Shown: positions 19,382-28,139, numbered from the stretch's first letter. The stretch is DNA of 64,000 nucleotides from CBDCWO01 sp965223405 (GCA_965223405.1 CBDCWO010000006.1:6386001-6450000); one strand, 5' to 3'. Numbers and translations are program-made. Notes: a model not told the origin generated them from the sequence alone.

Positions 19382-22051
19382 TTATCGTTGCGGTTTTCCA
19401 AAATATTTATCCAGCCATTCCCTCGATTCATTAATTAGCTCATTTCTTGGAATCCAATGCGTAGTTTCATACACGATCCATTTTTTATCTTCAATAGGCG
19501 TACCTAACAGGTCATAAAAAGATTGCTGTTGTTCCATAGTGTAGTCTAAATCGTAGCGGCCACCCAAAAGTAACATTGGAATTTCAACACGTGGTACATA
19601 GTCGACCTGATCAAACTGTCTAAACCTATATTTCTCAACAGGGGAAATCCCGAATAGAGCTAATATTCCAAGCTTAATTCTACTTTCGATAGCAAGAATA
19701 TATGGGGCTATTGCTCCTCCCCAACTGGCACCATAAAATGCAATTTTATTTTCGTCCAGATCTTCTCGCAGTTTAATGTAATCGCAAACGATCTGAGCAT
19801 CCTTAATCATAAATTTATAGGTCAGTTGCCATTTTTCAATATTGGAAATACTTATCTCCCCCCTACCATAGGATGAATAAAATGCTGGCTGAATAAGGGC
19901 TCTCCCAATTTTGGGGATCCAATCGATTCTTGGCTGATTCGTTATCATGCCATCTAGTGAATTGGTATGGTGGGCACCTAATCCTGGCATAAAAATTATT
20001 GGTTGAAAAGGAGGACTGAATTTTTTCGGAATGGAGATTTTTACAGGTAAAGGATCTTCATCATAAGGTACTTTGAGCATTACTAGCTCTTCCCACCAGT
20101 CCTGATTTTCATTTTTGGACACAATTTCTGGACTTAATTCGGCTGGCTCATGCTCAAATATTTTCCTGAATACTCTAAATTCCTCATCTGAAATGGGCAT
20201 TAAATTACCATAATCCCTGCTTATAATTTGAACGGGTTGCTTCAAATTCCGTGAAATGTTATTGACGGTTTTTATACATCTGAATCCTACCAGATCATTA
20301 CGTGTCCAGGGTGATCCCTGGTAATGGGTGGAGATATATTGATAAGGAGGTTCCTTGTAATTACCTCCCATGACAAACCGTCTTCCTGATTTCTCATTAT
20401 AAATCCATTCACTCACATTCCCGGCTAAATCATAAACTCCGAAACGAGCCAGGCTGTTGAATGTGCCTTTTATCACCGGAGCCTGCTGGTCAAAATTGGC
20501 AAACTTTATTAAATCCTGGCTAGCGTGCGACTGTGAAACATAAAACCAATGAAATAAGGTAGGAAGCGATTTTTTTCTGAATTCAGCATAGGCGGCAGCT
20601 TCATACCAACTTATTCCGACCACCGGAAGATCATCAGTACCTTTTATGTAGTCTCCCAATTCCCAATGTGCTGGTGCATGGTGTCCTGTTCCATCTACAA
20701 ATTTCATCATAGCCTTCTGGAAATGAAGAGTATCATTTTCAAATACAAAGGCTTCTTTCCAGTATTCTGGATTCTTATACCCTCCGGAATCAACGAAGGA
20801 TTTATATTCCTTGTTGGTTACTTCATACTGGTCTATCCAAAAATCATCGATGTATAGACTGGGAAGTCCAGGAGTAATTTTTAGATTTCCTCGCTTCCCC
20901 GGCACGAAAACCATTCCATTTATATATTTTTCAGGTTTGAAGAGTTTGTAGAAAGTTGTATCAGCTCGGTTCCATAATCCGTATAAAACATCCAATTGAG
21001 ACTGGAAACCTTCTTTTTCTATCCTGAATCTGGTTAAACTCATGGGAAACTGGTAATTATACAAAGGTGTTTCTCCTATGTATATCCATGATGTATCCGG
21101 TTGATTATAGGGTTTAATATATACTTTGGATGCTTGCGGAGATGAAACGATGTGCCTGAGCGTAGTAATATCAAACCATATCTGATCTAACTGTGGATCA
21201 TCATTTATCCGTTTCCTTAGTTCCATGGTCTTTAAATAGAAAGACCATGATCTGCCGGATCTTGGATCAACCGAGGAATATTGTTCTTTCAGGGCTGCCA
21301 ATTCAGCATTTATTTCTGCCTGTTTAAATCTTCGATTTATTTGAACCAGAACTAATGCGGCCAGGAATATAATTATGGAAACTATCCCTAGATAGCGAAA
21401 TTGCTTTTTCCTAAGACTTAATCGCCCTTTTGAAATTGCAACTCTTTGATTTTTATCGTAGCGAAAATCACTATGGTTATCCGGCAAGGCGGGATGTACC
21501 AATGCATAAACATCAACATTCTCTTTAACATTTTTCAAGGTTAGCTTACCTAAGTGGGTTGATTCAAATTCAGGATGATTTTGAATTTTTTCATAGATAT
21601 CTCTGGAAAAAACAATCGATCCTTCTCGAGCATGATTCTGAAGTCGGGAGGCAATATTGATTCCATCCCCATAAAAATCATCTTCCGAAAAGATAACTTC
21701 ACCAGTATGGATGGAAATCCTAATGGCAAATTCTGAATTATTCTGTAAATGGATTTGAATTTCGAGAGCACATTTAACTGCTTTAGTGACACTGTCAAAA
21801 AGCGTAATACTACCATCACCCAAATGTTTGATGATTTCACCATCAAACAATTTGGTTTTGGCATCCAATACCTGTTTATAGTGGCCGACATTTTTTAGTG
21901 CCCGTTCTACATTTTCATGCATCATGGAAGTGTACCCCACCATGTCGGAGAACATAATTACGTATAGGCGACGTTTCAATTCTTTCACAGTCTTTAAATT
22001 AACCATTATTTGAGTTAATTTAGAATTTTTTGGAATTGAAAACTGCTTCAT
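19382..22051 (-). CDS. Class III nucleotide cyclase - PEGA-like - SUMF1 - alpha/beta hydrolase fusion
   Basis: 889 residues. Residues 30-190 form a class III cyclase domain with metal aspartates D36 (FSDMVGYTSM) and D79 (LGDGSITLF), plus FYGDGINIASRLQNHA around 126-141. A single membrane segment follows at about 221-238. Residues 309-351 resemble a PEGA domain (YIGETPLYNYQFP). Residues 378-596 form a formylglycine-enzyme-like SUMF1 domain (DFWIDQYEVTNKEYKSFV, VVGISWYEAAAYAEF, YDLAGNVSEWIYN, VGFRCIK). Residues 665-885 form an alpha/beta hydrolase with GASWGG (S776), GGRYDLD (D834/D836) and THW (H865). The cyclase faces the cytoplasm and the rest the periplasm. A shorter start at M16 is possible. 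It may be a membrane signalling enzyme linked to this sugar locus; function is inferred. Confidence 0.85.
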   Translation of the reverse strand: MKQFSIPKNSKLTQIMVNLKTVKELKRRLYVIMFSDMVGYTSMMHENVERALKNVGHYKQVLDAKTKLFDGEIIKHLGDGSITLFDSVTKAVKCALEIQIHLQNNSEFAIRISIHTGEVIFSEDDFYGDGINIASRLQNHAREGSIVFSRDIYEKIQNHPEFESTHLGKLTLKNVKENVDVYALVHPALPDNHSDFRYDKNQRVAISKGRLSLRKKQFRYLGIVSIIIFLAALVLVQINRRFKQAEINAELAALKEQYSSVDPRSGRSWSFYLKTMELRKRINDDPQLDQIWFDITTLRHIVSSPQASKVYIKPYNQPDTSWIYIGETPLYNYQFPMSLTRFRIEKEGFQSQLDVLYGLWNRADTTFYKLFKPEKYINGMVFVPGKRGNLKITPGLPSLYIDDFWIDQYEVTNKEYKSFVDSGGYKNPEYWKEAFVFENDTLHFQKAMMKFVDGTGHHAPAHWELGDYIKGTDDLPVVGISWYEAAAYAEFRKKSLPTLFHWFYVSQSHASQDLIKFANFDQQAPVIKGTFNSLARFGVYDLAGNVSEWIYNEKSGRRFVMGGNYKEPPYQYISTHYQGSPWTRNDLVGFRCIKTVNNISRNLKQPVQIISRDYGNLMPISDEEFRVFRKIFEHEPAELSPEIVSKNENQDWWEELVMLKVPYDEDPLPVKISIPKKFSPPFQPIIFMPGLGAHHTNSLDGMITNQPRIDWIPKIGRALIQPAFYSSYGRGEISISNIEKWQLTYKFMIKDAQIVCDYIKLREDLDENKIAFYGASWGGAIAPYILAIESRIKLGILALFGISPVEKYRFRQFDQVDYVPRVEIPMLLLGGRYDLDYTMEQQQSFYDLLGTPIEDKKWIVYETTHWIPRNELINESREWLDKYFGKPQR

Positions 22052-22557
22052 TTACCAGGATTCCGGAATCTTCAACGATAATCTCATTCTTTTCCAAAGC
22101 TGTACCTATCCACATCTGGAAAGGTGCTTTTAAATAGCGAATGACCCTTTTGTCGTACAGGATATTCCGGAGCCTATTAGCCCACCATTAAGATTAAATA
22201 TGGAAATAAATTATCTCTGGGTTTTGCTTTTTTAAAATCCTTTAAGTGACTCCGTCCAATCGGCTCGGCAAAGTCTTGTACTGAAGTTGGAAACGGAGTT
22301 TCAGTGTCGGAGCACAGGCAGGTGCTTCGACCTTGACAGCCCTGACCTTGGACTGATTGAAACTGTATTAATTGCCCGGACTTTCATTTTCTAATTAAAA
22401 TTTCTTACGAAATTTTGTCCACCTCCCTATGTGAATCGCTCCATACCGCATAAACTTCTTTTGGCCATTTTGTTATTAATTCTTTGCACTCCTTTTCATT
22501 TTTTATTTGCTCTTGGTGGATTAGGATAGTGATTGTCACCAACTGCTTTGTACCTCG
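22052..22557. other. Remnant-bearing stretch between the sugar locus and the cassette array
   Basis: No intact gene. The minus strand from about 22024 to 22180 reads RLRNILYDKRVIRYLKAPFQ and MWIGTALEKNEIIVEDSGIL, a C-terminal piece of an unidentified protein. Farther on, 22409-22545 reads KKNEKECKELITKWPKEVYA then VWSDSHREVDKIS-stop, another small piece. GTTTTGC at 22221 matches GCAAAAC at 23129-23135 and may be the lower end of the last cassette of the array. Confidence 0.35.
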
Positions 22558-22862
22558 CTATATCTTTTTAAGTTTAAATATTATGATTTGATTTCTACCT
22601 TCAACTATTTCATATGACTGAGGTGTCAAAAGAGGTTGGATTTTTTCACTTATTGCTATTTTATCAATCCCAAATCCAGAAAATTCGAATCCATCAAAAT
22701 AATCCGCAAATTTGTGATGATAAATATCTGATTTTTGAGATAAGATAAAATCAGGGTTATCTTTCATTTCAAAACCTTCCCAATCCATTTCTGGATGGGT
22801 CACTGAAAATATTAATTCTCCATTTGGCTTCAATACACGATTAAATTCTTTCGACCACCAAT
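22558..22862 (-). pseudogene. SAM-dependent methyltransferase, C-terminal fragment
   Basis: The minus strand reads NWWSKEFNRVLKPNGELIFS followed by VTHPEMDWEGFEM, then YFDGFEFSGFGIDKIAISEK and QSYEIVEGRNQIIIFKLKKI-stop. LKPNGELIFSVTHPEM is the post-motif-II region of class I methyltransferases. The SAM-binding half is missing. At about 22862 the coding sequence joins the inside of a lipoprotein fragment, so the two were fused by a deletion or illegitimate recombination. Confidence 0.6.
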
Positions 22863-23042
22863 TTGCTGTCGGTATGCCTTAATGATATATGTGTTTCCTC
22901 CCCATTCACCAAATCTATCATCCGTTTGCATTAAGTAAAATTCGTTTCCCAAGCTAATAGAGTCGTAATTCCATTTCCTCAAATTTGATTGTTGATTCTC
23001 TTTGCATCCAAAAGTAACAGAACACAATAGAAGTATGATCAA
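22863..23042 (-). pseudogene. Lipoprotein N-terminal fragment
   Basis: Starts at 23042 with a lipoprotein signal (MIILLLCSVTFGCKENQQ, C13), followed by about 45 residues including SISLGNEFYLMQTDDRFGEW. Homology-like composition ends at KAYRQ, where the methyltransferase fragment begins in another frame. Parent family not recognised. It lies just inside the cassette site at 23133. Confidence 0.45.
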
Positions 23043-23132
23043 TATCTTATGAATAAATGTATCGATTCAATTTCGATTTAATAGTTCTACTCAAAAGATG
23101 CATTTCAAAATCATTTTGGCTGAATTGTGCAA

Positions 23133-23207
23133 AACTCATACGAATCTCTGATCCCTAATCCTCCATGTAAAAAGGACTTTTAGCGGATTAGGTCAGAGAT
23201 TTCAGTT
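23133..23207 (-). other. attC-like site (first clear site at the distal end of the array)
   Basis: AAC (23133) to GTT (23205). Arms GAATCTCTGATCCCTAATC and GATTAGGTCAGAGATTTC are imperfectly complementary. It is closely related to the site at 30494-30578, sharing GGATTAGGTCAGAGATTTCA and then GTTGGACATTTT. Confidence 0.7.
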
Positions 23208-23306
23208 GGACATTTTTAATGGGATTAACATTGCATTTACTATTTCATTATCACAATTGTAAAGAAAGAAAATGGCAACCAATAGAATGATACCGAATAT
23301 AATCAT
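23202..23306 (-). CDS. Possible small membrane protein, 34 residues
   Basis: MIIFGIILLVAIFFLYNC starts at 23306 and the short frame ends at 23202, its stop codon overlapping the GTT of the cassette site. One hydrophobic helix is predicted. The codons for the last residues (KMSN) recur before the related site at 30576. No family recognised; it may be chance. Confidence 0.25.
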   Translation of the reverse strand: MIIFGIILLVAIFFLYNCDNEIVNAMLIPLKMSN

Positions 23307-23376
23307 AATTAGACTTGTGCAAGATCTCCTTTTGCCCATTCTGAATATGTTGTAACAACTCCATTGTTTAATTTTT

Positions 23377-24291
23377 CTACTTCATATATTGCTTAAAGTG
23401 ATTTGCAACCTCATCTGCGATTTTGGTGACATGCTCCGGTTTCCAGTACAAATCGAAATGTCCGGCACCTTTGATTACTGTAACTTTTTCAGGTTTGGCT
23501 TCCTCAACAAACCGGATAGCTCCATTCTTTGAGACCGCTTCTTCACCATAAACAAGATAGGTAGGGATTGGCTCGAACAATTTGGTGAAGTTAAAGATGG
23601 AAAATCCAAAAAGTGAATAGTCGCCATTCAATGCACGTTTGTTTTGCCAAGTCGGTACATCACCTGGCATACCCGGAAGATAATAATCTCTCATACCCAC
23701 AGCGATTGGGTCAGCCATTTTCATCTCTTCTTCGTTTTCCGGAACAACTTTCACGACGGTATCATTCCCGGTTTCAAAATAAGTGCTTGCAGGTGCCGAA
23801 ATACCGGCCACCATGAGGTTGCGAAACTGTTCAGCTCCAAAATAATCAGCGACCTCGTTCACATCGGTCAGGTACGGGCTACACATGGCCAATGCATTGA
23901 TGCGTGAATCGAAAGCAGTTTCGTAAGCTGCCCATCCCGAACCCATACAAATGCCGAGGTTGAACACATTGTTTTTGTCAACCATATCAAGGCTCAATAG
24001 ATAGTTGACGGCATTCCTTACGTCCCTTACCTGCCATTCAGGGTTTAAATTAAATGCTGTTCCTTCGCTTTCACCCCATCCCCTCGGGTCAAATGCCACG
24101 GCAACGAAGCCTCTGTTGGCCATTTCTTGTGCGTAAATACCAGCTGTTTGCTCTTTCACACCTGTTGCAGGAGGGGTAACAACAACGCCCGGATAGCTTT
24201 TTCCGTTTTCATAATCGTCTGGTAGGTAAAGCAATGCAGATACTTTTTTTTCATCGCTGGTGAAGGTGACTTTGTTTTTTCCTGGTTTCAT
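23377..24291 (-). CDS. Alpha/beta hydrolase, dienelactone-hydrolase/X-Pro-peptidase-like
   Basis: 304 residues without a signal peptide, so cytoplasmic. The core shows YPGVVVTPPATGVKEQTAG (oxyanion strand), AFDPRGWGESEG, the nucleophile elbow GICMGSG (C115 in place of serine, as in dienelactone hydrolases) and GAGHFDLYW near residue 277 for the catalytic histidine. Residues 165-220 form a variable cap. The substrate is unknown, but such enzymes act on esters, lactones or xenobiotics. An AraC-type regulator ends 54 bp upstream on the same strand, and both genes share the cassette between the sites at 23133 and 25397, so the regulator may control this enzyme. Confidence 0.85.
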   Translation of the reverse strand: MKPGKNKVTFTSDEKKVSALLYLPDDYENGKSYPGVVVTPPATGVKEQTAGIYAQEMANRGFVAVAFDPRGWGESEGTAFNLNPEWQVRDVRNAVNYLLSLDMVDKNNVFNLGICMGSGWAAYETAFDSRINALAMCSPYLTDVNEVADYFGAEQFRNLMVAGISAPASTYFETGNDTVVKVVPENEEEMKMADPIAVGMRDYYLPGMPGDVPTWQNKRALNGDYSLFGFSIFNFTKLFEPIPTYLVYGEEAVSKNGAIRFVEEAKPEKVTVIKGAGHFDLYWKPEHVTKIADEVANHFKQYMK

Positions 24292-24345
24292 TTTTTTTTG
24301 TTTTTTATTATTGTTGAAAAATTATTTCTTTTTTAACCCCAACCA

Positions 24346-25263
24346 TTAATTCAAATTCCGGAATTCCACCGGGCTCATTCCCACTTTTTTTCTAAATACC
24401 TTACTGAAGTATTGGGGATACTCAAATCCCAGACCGTATGCAATCTGACTAACGGAAGCATCCGAACTCAATAGTAGGTTTTTAGCAAGTTCCAATACAT
24501 GATAATGGATATGGTCTTGGGTGCTTTTTCCGGTTTCCTTTTTTAACAAATCGGTCAAGTAATTGGGCGACAGGTGAACTGCATCAGCACATTGCTGCAC
24601 GGTAGGCAAACCGAATTGTTGTGGTGATTCCGATTCAAAATATTGAGTCAGGTAATTGTTAAAATCAGAAATTATATCCTTATTGGATTCCGACCGGGTA
24701 ATAAACTGACGGTCGTAGTACCGCATACAATGATTAAGTAATAGTTCTATGCCGGAAGTCAAAACCGATTTTGTGTGTTTGTCTATGGGACGGTTGATTT
24801 CTTTTTCAATCGAATGGACTACTTCGGTAAGGCCTTGTTTTTCATCTTCTGATAAATGCAACACTTCGTCTGTGCCGTAATCAAAGAAGGAGTACTGTTT
24901 CATCTTTTGGAACAAGGAAGTTCCCTTTAGCAAATCCGGATGAAAATACACGCCCCAATTGTATTCGGATTTATCAATTTCAGGGTTTACAAAGGTCATC
25001 ACCTGATTTGGGGCAATAAAAAACAGGCTCCCCTCCTGAAAATCCAAATGGCTCCGACCATATTTCACACATCCAGCCTCTATTTTTTTCAACAAAATGA
25101 TATACAGCCCCGAAACTGCTTTTTGACCGCTGAATTTCTGCCCTAATTCCTTAAAATCCAATTTTGAAAAATCAACGATACCAATCAAAGGGTGCTTTGG
25201 CGGGGGTTGGTCTATTAACTTTTTAAGTGTGCTGATACTTTCTATTTTGTAAATATTGTCCAT
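24346..25263 (-). CDS. AraC-family transcriptional regulator
   Basis: 305 residues. The N-terminal part (about 20-170) is a cupin-like sensing domain (GSLFFIAPNQVMTFVNPEID). The C-terminal 100 residues carry two helix-turn-helix motifs: VQQCADAVHLSPNYLTDLLK, then SVSQIAYGLGFEYPQYFSKV and FRKKVGMSPVEFR. This matches the AraC signature. It is a probable activator of the hydrolase gene just downstream. Regulators are uncommon in cassette arrays because most cassettes lack promoters, so this unit may be self-regulating. Confidence 0.92.
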   Translation of the reverse strand: MDNIYKIESISTLKKLIDQPPPKHPLIGIVDFSKLDFKELGQKFSGQKAVSGLYIILLKKIEAGCVKYGRSHLDFQEGSLFFIAPNQVMTFVNPEIDKSEYNWGVYFHPDLLKGTSLFQKMKQYSFFDYGTDEVLHLSEDEKQGLTEVVHSIEKEINRPIDKHTKSVLTSGIELLLNHCMRYYDRQFITRSESNKDIISDFNNYLTQYFESESPQQFGLPTVQQCADAVHLSPNYLTDLLKKETGKSTQDHIHYHVLELAKNLLLSSDASVSQIAYGLGFEYPQYFSKVFRKKVGMSPVEFRNLN

Positions 25264-25396
25264 TTAATGTATTTATCAAAAGGGAAAAATTCAATTATTG
25301 GCAAAGTTATGTAAGGCTGGCAAAGGGTAGGTTATACAAATCTCGGTTAATTGGATACTTTTCTCGGATTGTGATTATTTTGATTTTATTGGCACC

Positions 25397-25454
25397 AACG
25401 CGAATGACATGCTCTGTGACGACCAAAGGGAGTCATGGAGTCATGTCTTATGTT
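25397..25454 (-). other. attC-like site
   Basis: AACG (25397) to GTT (25452). GACATG pairs with CATGTC, and GTGAC with GTCAT, around the loop GACCAAAGGGA. The left core GGCACCAAC only weakly matches GTTGGACAT at 23205. Confidence 0.7.
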
Positions 25455-25462
25455 ATGTCCAG

Positions 25463-26500
25463 TTACAATTCATAAGGTATATGGAATTGGTCTAAATCGT
25501 TAATAAAAGTTGGATTAGGTGAATTTTGGATTGTATTACGAATTCTATAATTTATTGCTTCTTTATGATTTTCTGTACATTGATAGTACAAATTGTCTAA
25601 TTTATTATCAGATAGTATTGTTCTATCGATTTCTCTGTTGAAAAGAGGAAAGCTGTACCCAATTACAATTAAAGTAGTTGTATTGCTAATAATTTCTTTA
25701 GCAAAAGACACCTGTGATTTTAAATTATTCTCCTTATTTAATTCCCATGCAAAAGAAATTGAAGAATTAAAATGAGCGTTATGCGAATAACAATGGCTAA
25801 ATGCTAATTTAAAAGCTTGATGAATAGCAGGAAATGAAACATCTTCCACTGCAATATTTGTACTTCCGTAACCCCTTTTTCCAGCTTTTTCTGGGATTAG
25901 TTCATACATATCCGCAGTTCCATTCAATTTAATGATATTATATTCCTTATCTGTTTCATTGTATGTACGCTTGGGATAAATATTTAAATAATCTCGTGAT
26001 TGTTCTAAAGTACATTGCATAAAATCACAATAGGCAAGTTCCAATTGATAATCGTAATTCCATGAAATTATTTTTACTCTCTCGGGCAATATCAATTTGT
26101 CTTTATGATTTCTAAGTAGAGCAGCAAAGAATGGGTCATATCTGTCATCCAATCTTCCATTTCCCTCACTTTTTAATTTTTTATCTTCAATTAGAGTCTG
26201 TTCATAGATCAAATAACGTGAAATTAATGACTTCATCTGTTTTAGTTTATCATTTTCATTCTTTAGGAATAATTTTTTTGCATAAGTGTCAATTGAAGCA
26301 TGTGTTTTAGCTTCTTCCATTAATTTAAGGAAAGATTCTTTTAATTCAATAATTTCTGGATCATTCCATTTTTCATCATTTATAATTTGATGATTAACGA
26401 ATATCCTCAAAAAATTAAATATTTGTGAATTCATTTGTTCAACAACGGGTAGAGATTTGGCACTTGCTCCTGCCCCAAGTAAATATGTTATATTACTCAT
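25463..26500 (-). CDS. SIR2-like NAD-dependent protein, defence-type
   Basis: 345 residues. SIR2-like Rossmann motifs: TYLLGAGASAKSLP (G9-S13) at the N-terminus, KIISWNYDYQLELA (N148, D150), IIKLNGTADM around 190-198 and TLIVIGYSFPLFNREIDRTI near 285. At the position of the usual catalytic histidine (LHG) the protein has an asparagine (N193), so activity is uncertain. Such proteins in defence islands deplete NAD after phage infection. The gene fills a cassette whose ends match over 9 bp (GTTATGTCC at 25452, GGACATAAC at 26518). No partner gene is in the cassette. Confidence 0.75.
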   Translation of the reverse strand: MSNITYLLGAGASAKSLPVVEQMNSQIFNFLRIFVNHQIINDEKWNDPEIIELKESFLKLMEEAKTHASIDTYAKKLFLKNENDKLKQMKSLISRYLIYEQTLIEDKKLKSEGNGRLDDRYDPFFAALLRNHKDKLILPERVKIISWNYDYQLELAYCDFMQCTLEQSRDYLNIYPKRTYNETDKEYNIIKLNGTADMYELIPEKAGKRGYGSTNIAVEDVSFPAIHQAFKLAFSHCYSHNAHFNSSISFAWELNKENNLKSQVSFAKEIISNTTTLIVIGYSFPLFNREIDRTILSDNKLDNLYYQCTENHKEAINYRIRNTIQNSPNPTFINDLDQFHIPYEL

Positions 26501-26523
26501 TTTTCTATTTTAAAATTGGACAT

Positions 26524-26730
26524 AACGTGCATCGGGATATCCGTTGTTTGAAAAATTTCGTGATCATCCCGTGTGGAGCGGTCGTCCGACCGGAGGAAGG
26601 ACTCCGTACAACTCGGGTGTGCCCGATGCACATTGAGGCCGCGTCCGACCAGAGGGAGGATGCGGCTTCAACGTGATAGCAATACCTGGCGGCCATCCCG
26701 ATAGGGTGGCTGATATGGTGATCGCGTGTT
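26524..26730 (-). other. Compound attC-like site with mini-cassette
   Basis: First half: AACGTGCATCGGG (26524) pairs with CCCGATGCAC (about 26625), with inner hairpins around CGGTCGTCCGACCGG. A gene-free unit of about 40 bp follows (ATTGAGGCCGCGTCC to GGATGCGGCTTCAAC). The second half runs from AAC at 26670 to GTT at 26728, with GTGATAGCAATACC facing GGTGATCGC. Confidence 0.65.
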
Positions 26731-27337
26731 ATCGGTATTTAGTTTTCACTAATTCTTCATCGTACCAGACATCTTCGTAATCTTTGTCATCTATTTGAAA
26801 TCTAAAGCCTTCTTCTAATCCGAGATACTTTATTATTTCAGGATTAGTTTGTAATAGATGTTCTATGCACGTTGGTATGAAGAAATTAGCATCTTCATTG
26901 TATTCTCCACTCCAGATATACCACCCTTCATTTCCTCTTGATTTTGGATGCCTTAAACCATTAATTGGATTAGTCTGACTCTTAAGATTTATTCCAATTG
27001 CCCACTTTTTGTTTACTGGTACCCAATTGCTTTTGTATTTCGTGCAAATTGCTTTTTGAGGTTCAATATGTACATTCCAAATATTGTATTTTTCAAGTTG
27101 ATCTTCTCCAGTTTGAAGTCTCAATTTCCAAAGTTCGATGTTTCTTTTAGTTATTGGAAAGTGCATTTCTTCATCTTCCCAAGAATTAATGGTATCTATT
27201 ACTAATTCATCATTTGTAAGCGCTTCAATTTCCACAATTTGGCTTGTTGCAAATGATTGAATTTCATTCTTGCCTATTTCATCTTTGATGAATTGGTTGC
27301 AGAGATTAAGTATTCTATCCTTAATATCTTTATTCAA
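26729..27337 (-). CDS. Hypothetical protein, immunity-protein-like C-terminus
   Basis: 202 residues, no signal or membrane segment. The C-terminal half contains GWYIWSGEYNEDANFFIPTC and YEDVWYDEEL, a pattern I associate with polymorphic-toxin immunity proteins (Imm33/DUF2185-like), though not securely. The N-terminal half is acidic and helical. The stop codon TAA overlaps the GTTA core of the cassette end, as is common for integron cassette genes. It shares a cassette with the 81-residue gene 27403-27648. Confidence 0.5.
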   Translation of the reverse strand: MNKDIKDRILNLCNQFIKDEIGKNEIQSFATSQIVEIEALTNDELVIDTINSWEDEEMHFPITKRNIELWKLRLQTGEDQLEKYNIWNVHIEPQKAICTKYKSNWVPVNKKWAIGINLKSQTNPINGLRHPKSRGNEGWYIWSGEYNEDANFFIPTCIEHLLQTNPEIIKYLGLEEGFRFQIDDKDYEDVWYDEELVKTKYR

Positions 27338-27402
27338 ATTTATGTTTGGTTTTAAAAGTCAAATCTCCGCTAAAATACCATTTAAGGAAATTTGTCAGTT
27401 CA

Positions 27403-27648
27403 TTAACTGTTATTGGAGGTTCGGCAAATAACAAATTCCTTTCCATTTTCAATATACATAACAGATAATTCATCTTCTGTTAGACTACCTGCTACTTCAA
27501 TTAGGTCGCCATTTGGTTTTTCAAGAATTACTTTGTGAAATTTATTCCAATCCAATTCCTTCATGATTGTTTCTATATCTTCTAATGAAGTTGAATTCGA
27601 TATAGTATTTTCAATTTGTCCATAATTAGATAAGGTCCACAATTTCAT
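27403..27648 (-). CDS. Small hypothetical protein, 81 residues
   Basis: Acidic soluble protein with HKVILEKPNGDLIEVAGSLT and EDELSVMYIENGKEFVI, predicted to be a small alpha/beta fold. The look is that of small immunity proteins, but no family is claimed. It starts just inside the site at 27696. No attC-like site separates it from 26729-27337, so both form one two-gene cassette. The cassette ends (GTTATCGG and GGCTCAAC) do not match, suggesting a later exchange of one end. Confidence 0.5.
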   Translation of the reverse strand: MKLWTLSNYGQIENTISNSTSLEDIETIMKELDWNKFHKVILEKPNGDLIEVAGSLTEDELSVMYIENGKEFVICRTSNNS

Positions 27649-27695
27649 TTGTTTGCTTCCTCTTGGATGACAGCTTAATAGTAATATGCAGGCTC

Positions 27696-27756
27696 AACGT
27701 CCAAAGCTACCCGGCGTGGTCTGGCGATAGCCGGACATGCCGGGTGAGACGTTGTT
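27696..27756 (-). other. attC-like site
   Basis: AACGTC (27696) pairs with GACGTT (27748), and CCCGGC with GCCGGG. The loop region contains TCTGGCGATAGCCGGA. The GTTACC at 27754 matches GGTAAC at 28494, the ends of the higBA cassette. Confidence 0.7.
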
Positions 27757-27770
27757 ACCTCGCGTACCTT

Positions 27771-28139
27771 TTATCTTTCAATTTCATATTCTTGTATCAA
27801 TACATTCGCTGCAATCTTAAGCCTTTCAGATAGATTTCTAATCATATTGACCGTAAGCCTTCGTTTCCTGTTCAAGACTTCGGATACAATTCCTTTGGAG
27901 CCTATGACTCCAATCAGGTCCTTTTGTTTCAGTTCCATTTCCTCCATCCGAATCTTGATTGCAGTTATTGGATCCGGGGAATCAATGGGATGCACTCTAT
28001 CTTCATAGTCTTCAATCAACAGTGCAAGTAAATCTGCTTCTTCGCCCTCCTTACTAGTAGGTTCTGAATCAAATATCTTTTCCATCCGATGGAGAGCTTG
28101 GTTATATTCCGACTCGGTATTTATTATCTTAATTTTCAT
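27771..28139 (-). CDS. higA: HigA-type antitoxin (cassette copy 1)
   Basis: 122 residues. The helix-turn-helix lies in the C-terminal half: RMEEMELKQKDLIGVIGSKG, VSEVLNRKRRLTVNMIRNLS. The N-terminal half (TSKEGEEADLLALLIEDYED) is typical of the HigA subgroup whose partner is a HigB mRNA interferase. It overlaps the toxin gene by 4 bp. It neutralises HigB and should repress the operon. It is homologous to the pair at 31267-31936, a second, diverged copy in another cassette. Toxin-antitoxin pairs are classic stabilising cargo of large integron arrays. Confidence 0.9.
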   Translation of the reverse strand: MKIKIINTESEYNQALHRMEKIFDSEPTSKEGEEADLLALLIEDYEDRVHPIDSPDPITAIKIRMEEMELKQKDLIGVIGSKGIVSEVLNRKRRLTVNMIRNLSERLKIAANVLIQEYEIER

